DNA from: RHKX01 sp964497825
GTDB taxonomy: Bacteria; Actinomycetota; Thermoleophilia; Solirubrobacterales; 70-9
Assembly: GCA_964497825.1 (NCBI GenBank)
Contig: CAZCFA010000075.1
Coordinates: 1-12,523 of the forward strand
Direction: 5' to 3'
Length of the DNA: 12,523 nt
Shown here: piece after piece, positions 1 through 10,268 of the stretch
Position numbering within the stretch: position 1 is the stretch's first letter
Layout: every line of letters starts with the position of its first letter
Notes under the pieces: model-generated
The model's input: only the letters and a program-made list of their open reading frames with translations
What the model was told of the DNA's origin: nothing
The model's database searches: none
Position numbers and translations under genes: made by a program

Positions 1-192
1 ATTCGAGTCCTCTCATCTCCCGGTTGCTTCACGCCGATCGTGGATCGAGCGAGATCGTGCATGTCTTGTTCGTGGTCGCCATCAGTGGAGCGCCACGGCC
101 TTGAGTAAACGGAACCTAATCAGATCGGCGGAGCGCGTGCGCAACGCCGCCCGCCCGCGGAAGCACCTTGAACCATCCGCTACGGTAGGTAG

Positions 193-206
193 CGAACATG
201 TGTTCG
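193..206 (+). promoter_or_regulatory. LexA operator (SOS box) at the imuB start
   Basis: The sequence CGAACATGTGTTCG has two perfect half-sites, CGAAC and GTTCG, separated by four bases. It fits the Gram-positive/actinobacterial LexA consensus core CGAAC-R-N-N-T-GTTCG at every position. The ATG at 198-200 lies in its centre. A LexA dimer bound here would cover the transcription start or first codons of the translesion operon, giving DNA-damage induction. TAnnnT-like hexamers lie just upstream (TACGGT at 181-186; TAGGTA at 186-191), but no convincing -35 was found. Confidence 0.85.
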
Positions 207-1430
207 TCCTCGGTCACGTTCACCGGCGCCGTGCTGATCCCCCGCTTCTCGCTGCTCGCCGCGATCGGCGATCGCCGCGGGCTGCTGACCGAGCCCACCG
301 CCCTCGCCCCCGAGCCGGGGCGCGAGCAGGCGGTCGGGGAGGTCAGCGGCGCCGCCGAGGCGTTCGCGATCAGGCCCGGGATGCCGGTCTCCGAGGCGCT
401 CAGCCGCTGCCCGCGTCTCAACCTCGTGGCCCCCGACCCGGGCCGCGCCGCCGCCGAGTGGGAGGGCGTGCTGCGGGACCTCGAGGGGATCGGCGCGGCG
501 GTCGAGAGCGATCGCCCCGGCGAGGCATTCTTCGCGCTCGACGGCCTGCGCTCGCTCTGGGGCCCGCGCCGCGAGGACGTGCTCAGCCGCGCCGGGCGCG
601 CGATCGGCCGCCCGGCGCGGCTGGCGGGCGCCGCGACCCGCTTCTGTGCCTTCGCCGCCGCCGGGACCGCTCCCGCCCGCCGCCGCCGGCCGCCGCGGGT
701 GATCGCGCCGGGGGCCGAGCGCGGCTTCCTCGGGCCGCTGCCGGTCGGGCTGCTCGACGCGCGCCTGCGCGCCACCGACGGCGACGCCGGCGGCCGCCTC
801 GTCGCCACCCTCGAGCGGCTCGGCGTCCGCACCCTCGGTGAGCTCGCCGCCCTGCCCCGCCCCGCGATCGCCGACCGCTTCGGCGCCCTCGGGCTGCGCG
901 CCCGCGAGCTCGCCTCGGGGCGCGATGCGCCGCTGCGCCCGCGGCGGCCGCACGAGGAGCTGGTCGCGACGATCGGCCTGTCCGAATCCACCGCCGGCGC
1001 CCAGCTCGACCGCGCCCTCGAGCTGCTGATCGAGCGGCTTCTGGCGGACCCGCGGCGGCGCGGCCGCGCGATCCGCTCGCTGCGGCTCGAGGCGCGGCTG
1101 GCGGCCGGCGGCAGCTGGACCGCGCGGGCGCCGCTGCGCAGCGCCACCAGCTCCCCGCAGCGCCTCGCCCTGGCGCTGCGGCCGCGGCTGGCCGGCCTGA
1201 CCGCTCCCGCCACCGCGCTCGCCCTCCGCGCCCTCGAGCTCGCCGCCGCCGGCGGCGAGCAGGGAACGCTCGCGCGCGATCCCGCCGCCCGGCGCCGCGA
1301 GCGGCTCGCCGAGGCGGTGCGGCAGGTGCGGGCGGCCGCCGGCCGCGACTCGGTCCTGCGGGTGCTGGAGATCGACCCGGGCTCGCGGGTCCCGGAGCGA
1401 TGGGCGGCGCTGGCGCCCTACAACGAATGA
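198..1430 (+). CDS. imuB: ImuB-like Y-family DNA polymerase homologue (inactive mutasome subunit)
   Basis: This 410-residue protein is of the Y-family fold used as an adaptor in translesion synthesis; ImuB links DnaE2 to the sliding clamp. Recognisable parts are the N-terminal palm strand (VLIPRFSLLAA, about residues 12-22), the RPGEAFFALDGLRSLWG palm segment (106-122), a helix-hairpin-helix region (about 200-245) and the little-finger start PLRPRRPHEEL (245-255). The acidic metal-binding residues of active Pol IV are absent: IPRF replaces the DxDxF type motif, and no SxDE pair is seen. EQGTLA (354-359) sits where ImuB proteins carry a clamp-binding motif but is degenerate. The ATG at 198 has an AGGT-like site at 187-190. 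A GTG at 231 would give a more typical start (VLIPRF) and is an alternative, because the SOS box covers 198. The stop overlaps the next gene by an ATGA. Confidence 0.88.
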   Translation: MCSSSVTFTGAVLIPRFSLLAAIGDRRGLLTEPTALAPEPGREQAVGEVSGAAEAFAIRPGMPVSEALSRCPRLNLVAPDPGRAAAEWEGVLRDLEGIGAAVESDRPGEAFFALDGLRSLWGPRREDVLSRAGRAIGRPARLAGAATRFCAFAAAGTAPARRRRPPRVIAPGAERGFLGPLPVGLLDARLRATDGDAGGRLVATLERLGVRTLGELAALPRPAIADRFGALGLRARELASGRDAPLRPRRPHEELVATIGLSESTAGAQLDRALELLIERLLADPRRRGRAIRSLRLEARLAAGGSWTARAPLRSATSSPQRLALALRPRLAGLTAPATALALRALELAAAGGEQGTLARDPAARRRERLAEAVRQVRAAAGRDSVLRVLEIDPGSRVPERWAALAPYNE

Positions 1431-1698
1431 GGGCGCGGGGCGCAGAGCGGCGGCCGGATCCGCGCGCGGCGGCCGGCGGCCTCTACGCGCCACGGCCCGT
1501 CCGCGTTCGCCTCGACGGCCGCCGGCCCACCGCCGTCGACGGCAGCAGCGTCGAGTCGGTCCGCGAGGAGTGGCTGGTCGAGGACCGCTGGTGGACGAGC
1601 GCGCCGCTGCGACGGCACTACCTCGAGCTGGTCCTCGCGGGCGGCCGCTGCGTCGTCGTCTACCGCGACCTCGTCGCGGGCGGCTGGTGGGGGCAGCG

Positions 1699-1702
<4 letters not shown>
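1427..1702 (+). CDS. DUF6504-like small protein, similar to the ImuB C-terminal segment
   Basis: This 91-residue protein starts at an ATG overlapping the imuB stop (ATGA) and ends in a TGA overlapping the dnaE2 GTG (GTGA), so all three genes are probably translationally coupled. An in-frame ATG at 1400 would give 9 more residues but lies inside imuB. No Shine-Dalgarno stands before 1427, consistent with reinitiation. From memory of the families, it resembles the DUF6504 proteins found next to actinobacterial imuB genes. It also resembles the C-terminal tail of long ImuB proteins: PRPVRVRL, then a VESVREEWLVEDRWW block (about residues 46-60), RRHYLEL and VVVYRDL, ending WWGQR. It has no catalytic motif and is most likely a structural or adaptor piece of the mutasome. 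The family call is moderate; the location is firm. Confidence 0.7.
1686..1693 (+). promoter_or_regulatory. Ribosome binding site of dnaE2
   Basis: GGTGGGGG lies five bases before the GTG at 1699 and inside the end of the preceding gene. It supports GTG 1699 over the upstream in-frame ATG at 1570, which would add 43 residues of arginine-rich, non-family sequence in front of the conserved YVELHAHSAFSFLDGAS start. Confidence 0.65.
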
Positions 1703-5097
<3,395 letters not shown>

Positions 5098-5122
5098 GGC
5101 CGTCCCTGCAAGATCCATTGCA

Positions 5123-5136
5123 CGAACGCTTGTACG
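5123..5136 (+). promoter_or_regulatory. Possible second LexA/SOS-like site
   Basis: CGAACGCTTGTACG matches the core CGAAC-R-N-N-T-GTTCG at all but one position (GTACG instead of GTTCG). It ends 14 bases before a TAnnnT -10 candidate (5151-5156), so it would overlap the -35 region of a promoter reading into the small ORF at 5165. It could also be chance; a site with one mismatch is weaker evidence than the imuB operator. Confidence 0.4.
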
Positions 5137-5150
5137 TCCGGCGCGACCCA

Positions 5151-5156
5151 TACCTT
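5151..5156 (+). promoter_or_regulatory. Candidate -10 element for a leaderless transcript
   Basis: TACCTT fits the actinobacterial TAnnnT -10 pattern. It ends 8 bases before the ATG at 5165, placing the expected transcription start at or within a few bases of the start codon. No Shine-Dalgarno precedes this ATG, which agrees with a leaderless mRNA. Confidence 0.4.
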
Positions 5157-5164
5157 CGCCGCCG

Positions 5165-5398
5165 ATGAGCAGCAGCAACCAGACGGGGCGCGGCTCGATC
5201 CTGAACCGGATCGCCGACCGCATCGACCTCGGGATCGACCTGATCACGCTCGGCCAGTACGGGCTCGAGCGGGTGCCCGAGCCGGCCGGCGATCGCCGGC
5301 CGCGGTCACCGCAGGACCGCCGCCGCGGCTCCTGCGCCGCCGCCGCGGCGGGCACCTGGAGCTGGCCGGTCGCCTGCGGCGACGCCGCTACGCGCTGA
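5165..5398 (+). CDS. Hypothetical small protein, 77 residues
   Basis: I do not recognise this protein. The first 40 residues (SILNRIADRIDLG, IDLITLGQYGLERVPEP) look like a genuine amphipathic helical segment, with G or C at almost every third codon position. The rest is Arg/Ala-rich and low complexity, ending in a Trp/Cys-containing tail without a recognisable domain. There is no signal peptide and no clear membrane span. It begins 67 bases after dnaE2, behind a TAnnnT element and an SOS-like site, and could be a damage-inducible small protein. It overlaps the 3' end of the convergent peptidase gene by 11 bases. The tail may be wrong if a frameshift exists; a +2-frame reading (RLLRRRRGGHLELAGRL) in the second half also looks plausible. 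It may be non-coding. Confidence 0.45.
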   Translation: MSSSNQTGRGSILNRIADRIDLGIDLITLGQYGLERVPEPAGDRRPRSPQDRRRGSCAAAAAGTWSWPVACGDAATR

Positions 5399-6605
5399 CG
5401 CCGTCCGCGGCTCCGGCGTCGACCGCGGCTGCGATCGCGCGCGCCGCCGCGAGGGTCCGGACGACGCCGCCGGGATCGACGTTGGCGACCGTGTCGGTCG
5501 GCCGATGCAGGTTCGGGATCGAGCCGTCCTGGACGCTCAGCGTCAACGCCCGGCCGCCGCGCGCGAGCACCCGGCTCGAGTCGTAGGTCAGCCCGGCAGG
5601 CGAGTCCTCGGCCGCCATTCGCAGCTCCGGATGCGCCCTCGCGACCGACTCGGCGGCGGCGATCAGGCCCGGATCGGCGTTCCAGTGGGCGATCACGCCC
5701 TCGCGGCGCAGGTAGCGAACCGAACCGCCGCCGCCGACGTTGTCGATGTTGAGGAACAGCCACCCCTCGGTGTCGTGGGCGTCGAGGAAGGCGCCCGACC
5801 CGAGCGTGCCGGACTCCTCGCAGCCGGTGAGGCAGACGACGACCCGGGTGCTGCGCAGCGGTCCGCGGGCGAGCTCCGCCGCCAGCGCCGCGACGACCGC
5901 GACGCCGGATGCGTTGTCGTTGGCGCCGGCGACATCGGCCCCGCGCAGCTCGCGCTCGGCGAGCAGACCGACACCGGCTGCGAGGATCGCGCGCGCGACG
6001 GCGAGCGCCCGGGCGAGGGGCCGACTCCGCCCGGCCAGCGGCTCGGCCAGCGCGGCGCCGGTGACGAGGGCGCTGTTGAGCGTGATCCAGGCACCGATCG
6101 CGCCGACGACGCGGGGGTGAAACATCAGCCCGCTGCGCGAGCTGTCGTAGTGCGCCATCAGGCACAGCGTTCGCTCCGCTCCGGCCGCCGGCGCGATCGT
6201 CGCGACGCAGTTCTGCGAGCGACGGCGCGCGAGCAGGTCGCTGAGCGGCGTTCGCACGAGCGAGCCCTCCGAGGCCAGCGCCGCCGCCGCCAGCGCCGCC
6301 AGGCCCGAGCGCAGCAGCCGCCGCCGGCGCGGCACGAGGGCCGGCGCGACCGCGGTCGCGAGCGTCAGCGCGAACGGCATCGCGAACGTCGGATAGCCGT
6401 CGAAGGGCTCGAGCTCGGCCTCGACCCCGTGGCGGCGCAGCAGGCTCCGCAACTCGGCGGCGGCGGCCCGCTCGCCGGCGCCGGTCGGCCGCCGCGGCCC
6501 GACGCGGCCGGCGAGCAGCTCGATCGTCGCCATCACTCGCTCGCGCTCCGCGGCCCGGGCCGGCGAGTCCGCGGTCGTCCCGGCTGGCCCCTCGGCGCTC
6601 ATCAT
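5388..6605 (-). CDS. M28 family zinc metallopeptidase, membrane-associated
   Basis: This 405-residue protein carries the complete M28 (aminopeptidase Y/PSMA-like) zinc site: AHYD (H152, D154), AGANDNASG (D230, bridging), GCEESG (E263 catalytic, E264 ligand), LNIDNVGG (D288) and LHRPTDTV (H367). Such enzymes usually remove N-terminal residues from peptides, or act on related amides or modified N-termini. Hydrophobic stretches at about 73-91 and 98-112, and a second pair at 166-190 and 198-217 between the first and second zinc motifs, suggest a membrane-embedded form; no classical signal peptide is present. The start is the first of two adjacent ATGs, about 10 bases from the divergent exporter's promoter zone. 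A TAGCAT element ends 5 bases upstream and suggests a leaderless message. Met25 (nt 6533) is a less likely alternative start. The substrate is unknown. Confidence 0.88.
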   Translation of the reverse strand: MMSAEGPAGTTADSPARAAERERVMATIELLAGRVGPRRPTGAGERAAAAELRSLLRRHGVEAELEPFDGYPTFAMPFALTLATAVAPALVPRRRRLLRSGLAALAAAALASEGSLVRTPLSDLLARRRSQNCVATIAPAAGAERTLCLMAHYDSSRSGLMFHPRVVGAIGAWITLNSALVTGAALAEPLAGRSRPLARALAVARAILAAGVGLLAERELRGADVAGANDNASGVAVVAALAAELARGPLRSTRVVVCLTGCEESGTLGSGAFLDAHDTEGWLFLNIDNVGGGGSVRYLRREGVIAHWNADPGLIAAAESVARAHPELRMAAEDSPAGLTYDSSRVLARGGRALTLSVQDGSIPNLHRPTDTVANVDPGGVVRTLAAARAIAAAVDAGAADGVSA

Positions 6606-6610
6606 CGGAG

Positions 6611-6616
6611 ATGCTA
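6611..6616 (-). promoter_or_regulatory. Candidate -10 element of the M28 peptidase gene
   Basis: Read on the minus strand, TAGCAT (TAnnnT) ends five bases before the ATG at 6605, the spacing expected for a leaderless actinobacterial transcript. No Shine-Dalgarno is present upstream on this strand. The element lies within the 16-base gap to the divergent exporter gene. Confidence 0.45.
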
Positions 6617-6621
6617 GGTGG

Positions 6622-8919
6622 ATGCAGGAGGATCGGCACGGCAGAAGCGCGCCGGGCAGGCGCTCGGCCGCCTTCGCCCGCCTGATCGTCAGGCTGCGCT
6701 GGCCGGTCCTGGTCGGCTGGGCCTGCGCCGTGGTCGCCGCGGTCATCCTGCTCCCCGACATCAAGTCGGCGCGCACCGGATCGCTCGGCGACCTCGTCGC
6801 CAGCGACGCCGGGGCGATCGACACCGAGGAGCGCTCGATCGAGCTGTTCGAGTTCCCGGTCCTGAGTCGCACGGTGATCGTCCAGCACCGGGCCGGCGGC
6901 TTCACGCCGGCCGCCGAGGCGAGGATCTACCGGCGCGCGGCGCGGGTCACGCGCGGGAAGCTGGCGGGCCTCGAGCGGATCGCGTTCGCGCTCCCGGTCA
7001 CCAACGAGCCGAGCGAGCGGATCTCCTCGCTCGGGGCCGGGCGGCGGCCGACGGCGGCGCTCACCTTCCTGTTCTTCCCCGTCGACGTCGGCCCCAACGA
7101 CCAGACCGAGCTCGCCCACGAGCTCATCGACCGCGAGATCAACCGCCGCTCCGACGGCTGGGTCGGGCTGACGGGCGCGGTTCCGGCGCGCGCCGCCCAG
7201 GTCGATGCGATCACCGACGCGCTGCCGCTGGTCGAGCTCGCGACGGTGCTGCTGATCGCGCTCGCGGTCGGCCTCCACTACCGGTCGGCGGTGGCGCCGA
7301 TCGGCAACATCGCGACGGCCGCGATCACCTACCTGCTCTCCGTGCACCTGATCGGCGGCCTCGGCGAGGCGATCGGCATCTCCGTCCCTCAGGAGGTCGA
7401 GCCGGTGATGGTCGCGCTGCTGTTCGGGATCGTCACCGACTACGCGATCTTCTTCTTCTCCCGCTTCCGCACCTACCTGAACGAGGGAACGCCGTCGCGG
7501 GCCGCGGCCGAGCTGACCGCCGCCGACCTGCTGCCGACGATCGTCACCGCCGCGGTCACGGTCGCCGCCGCCTCCGGCGTGCTCGTCGTCGCCCAGCTCG
7601 GCTTCTACCGCGCCTTCGGCCCCGGCACCGCGCTCGCGGTCCTGATCGCGCTCGCGGTGGTGACGACGTTCATCCCGGCGCTGCTCGCCGTCGTCGGCGA
7701 GCGCGTGCTGTGGCCGGGCGGCGCCCGCGAGCGCGACCCGAGGCGGCGGCGCCTGCGGCGCCTGGCCGAGCTGCGCTCGCGCCTGCTCCGGCTCCCGACC
7801 TCGCATCCGCTGGCGACGGCGACGCTCGTGGCGCTGCCGCTGCTGGCGCTTTCAGCGCTGGTGACGCGGATGGAGCTCGCCAACACCCTGATCTCCGGTC
7901 TACCCGAGGACGCGCCGCCGCGGCAGGCGCTGGCGGAGGCCCGCAAGGGCTTCGAGCCGGGCGCGGTCTCGCCGACGATGGTGCTCGTCGAGGCCCCGGG
8001 GATCACCGCCGAGGACGCCGGCCTGCGCAGGCTGCAGCGGGCGCTTGCCGCCCGCAACAACGTCGCCGCCGTCGTCGGCCCGGCCCAGCTCCCCGATACG
8101 ACGGTCGACCTCGGCGCGGTCTCCTCGCCGACCGGCGACGCGGTCCGCTACCTGCTCGTGCTCGGCGTCAACCCGCTCGGCAGCCGCGCGGTGCGGTTCG
8201 CCACCAGGCTCGACGACGATCTGCCGGGGATGCTCGCGGCGGCCGGGCTCGGCGACGCCGAGGCGGGGCTCGCCGGCGACACGCCGCTCGCCGCCGAGAC
8301 CGTGAACGAGACCCAGGACGACCTGGCACGGATCATGCCGCTGGCGGCGCTCGCGGTCTTCATCGTGCTGGCGATCTTCCTGCGGGCGCTGGTCGCGCCG
8401 CTGTACCTGGTCGCGGCGAGCCTGCTCGCCCTCGGCGCCAGCCTCGGGCTCACCGTCCTCGTCTTCCAGGAGCTGCTCGGCTACGGCGAGATCACCTTCT
8501 TCGTCCCCTTCGCCGGCATCGTCCTGCTGGTCGCGCTCGGCTCCGACTACAACGTCTATCTCGCCGGCAGGGTCTGGGCCGAGGCGCGGATCCTGCCGCT
8601 GCGGCGCGCGGTCGCGGTTGCGGGGGCGCGGGCGAGCTCGGCGATAACGATCGCCGGGCTGATCCTGGCGCTGAGCTTCTCGATGCTGGTGTTCGTGCCG
8701 CTGCAGCCGTTCCACGAGCTCGCCTTCCTGCTCGCCGCCGGGCTGCTGCTCGACGCCCTCGTCGTCCGCAGCCTGCTCGCCCCGGCGCTGATCACCCTGT
8801 TCGGTGAGCTCGGGACCTGGCCCGGGCACCAGATCGGCGGCGGCGGCCGGCGGCGCCCCGGGCCCTCGGCGGCTGCCAAGCTTCGCGACATGATCGGACG
8901 CCGGGGCAGGGGGCGATGA
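6622..8919 (+). CDS. MMPL/RND family transporter
   Basis: This 765-residue inner-membrane protein has the duplicated RND layout: one helix (about 27-45), an extracytoplasmic domain (46-205), five helices, a basic cytoplasmic linker (ERDPRRRRLRRL, about 372-383), then helix seven, a second extracytoplasmic domain (about 417-565) and five helices. The two proton-relay Asp-Tyr pairs of MmpL proteins are present: D273-Y274 in IVTDYAIFFFSRFRTYL and D642-Y643 in LGSDYNVYLAGR. It therefore should be a proton-driven exporter; the family carries lipids, siderophores or drugs in actinobacteria, but the cargo here is unknown. The ATG at 6622 has AGGTGG directly before it and GGAG 11 bases upstream, neither ideally spaced. 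The stop overlaps the next gene (ATGA). At 765 residues it is compact, without the long C-terminal tails of mycobacterial MmpLs. Confidence 0.92.
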   Translation: MQEDRHGRSAPGRRSAAFARLIVRLRWPVLVGWACAVVAAVILLPDIKSARTGSLGDLVASDAGAIDTEERSIELFEFPVLSRTVIVQHRAGGFTPAAEARIYRRAARVTRGKLAGLERIAFALPVTNEPSERISSLGAGRRPTAALTFLFFPVDVGPNDQTELAHELIDREINRRSDGWVGLTGAVPARAAQVDAITDALPLVELATVLLIALAVGLHYRSAVAPIGNIATAAITYLLSVHLIGGLGEAIGISVPQEVEPVMVALLFGIVTDYAIFFFSRFRTYLNEGTPSRAAAELTAADLLPTIVTAAVTVAAASGVLVVAQLGFYRAFGPGTALAVLIALAVVTTFIPALLAVVGERVLWPGGARERDPRRRRLRRLAELRSRLLRLPTSHPLATATLVALPLLALSALVTRMELANTLISGLPEDAPPRQALAEARKGFEPGAVSPTMVLVEAPGITAEDAGLRRLQRALAARNNVAAVVGPAQLPDTTVDLGAVSSPTGDAVRYLLVLGVNPLGSRAVRFATRLDDDLPGMLAAAGLGDAEAGLAGDTPLAAETVNETQDDLARIMPLAALAVFIVLAIFLRALVAPLYLVAASLLALGASLGLTVLVFQELLGYGEITFFVPFAGIVLLVALGSDYNVYLAGRVWAEARILPLRRAVAVAGARASSAITIAGLILALSFSMLVFVPLQPFHELAFLLAAGLLLDALVVRSLLAPALITLFGELGTWPGHQIGGGGRRRPGPSAAAKLRDMIGRRGRGR

Positions 8920-10268
8920 GCCCGCGACTGCGAACGACCGCGCTCGCGATCTCGATCGGCGTCGTGCTCGCCGATTCATCGATCGTCACGCTCGGCCTGC
9001 CCGACATCCTGCAGGAGTTCGACGGCACCGTCTTCGGCGTCTCCTGGGTGCTCACCGCCTTCAACCTGGCGCTCGCCGTCGCGATCGTGCCGGCGGTGAT
9101 CGTCGCCCGCGGCGCCGCGCCGGAGCGCCGCTGGGCGGTCGGGTTGATCGTCTTCAGCATCGCGTCGCTGGCCTGCGCGTCAGCGGGCTCGGCCGCGGTC
9201 CTGATCACGACCCGCGTGATCCAGGCGCTCGGCGGCGCCGTGATGATCGCCTGCGCGATCGAGGTGATCGCCCGGATCGAGGGCAGCCACAACCGCGCGG
9301 TGCCGATCTGGGCCGCGGCGGGCACGATCGGGATCGCGATCGGCCCGGCCGCGGGCGGCGCCCTGACCGAGCTGCTGTCCTGGGAGGCGATCTTCTACGT
9401 GCAGGTGCCGCTGCTCGTGCTGCTGCCGGTCGCCTTCGCCGCGAGCCCCGGCTGGCCCGAGCCGGGCCCGCGGGGCCACGGCGACCTGCGGCCCGAAGCG
9501 GCGCTGGCGCTGCTTTCGGCGGGCCTGACCGCGGCCCTGTTCCTGCTCGTGATCCTGCTGACCGAGGGCTGGGCGCTGTCGCCGCTGGCGGCGGCGGCGG
9601 CGATCTCGGTGATCCCGATTGCCGCCTTCGCGACCCGCTGGCTGATCGATCGCGCCGGGCCGCCGCTGTCGGCGGCGCTCGCGGGCGCGATCGCGGTCGG
9701 CGGCGGCCTCGCCGCGCTCGGGGTCCTTCCCGGGGCGTCCTGGGCCCTGACGCTGCAGCCGCAGATCCTGATCGGCGTCGGCCTCGCGCTGGCGTTGCCG
9801 GTGCTGACCCTGGCGGCCGTCGGCCGCCACGATCCGCGCGGAAGCCGCGCGGCGGAGACGATCGCCGCCCGCCACGCGGGGATCGTGGTCGGGATCGTGG
9901 TGCTGGCGCCGCTCCTGTCCTGGCAGCTCGAGACGCAGCGCGAGCGTGCCCAGCAGTCGGCGACGGCGCTGATCCTCGACTCACCGCTGCCGGCCGAGAC
10001 GAAGTTCGAGCTCGGCACCGCGATCGCGGCCCGGATCGAGGCGGCCGAGGGGCGGCTGCCCGACGTCGGGCCGGCGTTCGCCGCCGTCGGCGCGCCCGAC
10101 GGCACCAGCACCGCCGCCTACGACGAGCTCCGCGACGAGATCCAGGACCAGGCCGAGCGCGGCGCGACGAACGCGTTCAGCCTGCCGTTCCTCGGCGCCG
10201 CCGCCTTCGCGCTGCTGTCGCTGATCCCGGTCGCGCGCCTGCGCGCGGCCGAGCGGGAGCCGCGCTGA
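8916..10268 (+). CDS. MFS transporter, DHA-type drug/metabolite exporter
   Basis: This 450-residue protein has about 12 predicted membrane helices. The N-terminus (LADSSIVTLGLPDI, D20) matches the D1 motif of DHA2-type proton antiporters, and GIAIGPAAGGAL (about residues 138-149) is motif C, typical of exporters. The loop between helices 2 and 3 (RGAAPERRW) is a degenerate motif A. Unusually, about 80 residues (336-418) between the last two helices form an acidic, charged, soluble segment (ETQRERAQQ to DELRDEIQDQAERGATN). AGGGGG sits four bases before the ATG, which overlaps the exporter stop. Tight coupling on both sides suggests a joint role with the MMPL protein. The substrate cannot be deduced. 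Confidence 0.9.
   Translation: MSPRLRTTALAISIGVVLADSSIVTLGLPDILQEFDGTVFGVSWVLTAFNLALAVAIVPAVIVARGAAPERRWAVGLIVFSIASLACASAGSAAVLITTRVIQALGGAVMIACAIEVIARIEGSHNRAVPIWAAAGTIGIAIGPAAGGALTELLSWEAIFYVQVPLLVLLPVAFAASPGWPEPGPRGHGDLRPEAALALLSAGLTAALFLLVILLTEGWALSPLAAAAAISVIPIAAFATRWLIDRAGPPLSAALAGAIAVGGGLAALGVLPGASWALTLQPQILIGVGLALALPVLTLAAVGRHDPRGSRAAETIAARHAGIVVGIVVLAPLLSWQLETQRERAQQSATALILDSPLPAETKFELGTAIAARIEAAEGRLPDVGPAFAAVGAPDGTSTAAYDELRDEIQDQAERGATNAFSLPFLGAAAFALLSLIPVARLRAAEREPR

Noticed and set aside
1..22. A tRNA-like 3' end at the left edge (TTCGAGTCC followed by a pyrimidine-rich stretch)
   Set aside because: The base before TTC is A rather than the conserved G53, the 5' half is outside the window, and no CCA or clean acceptor/discriminator reading fits. 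Sequence to the left of the window would settle it.
101..841. Open frames overlapping imuB on either strand, such as 101-841 plus
   Set aside because: They read as Arg/Pro-rich sequence without family motifs, while the 198-1430 frame carries the full ImuB pattern.
1570..1698. A longer DnaE2 start at the ATG at 1570
   Set aside because: The added residues are arginine-rich and unlike any DnaE2 N-terminus. GTG 1699 has a Shine-Dalgarno and a stop-start overlap with the preceding gene.
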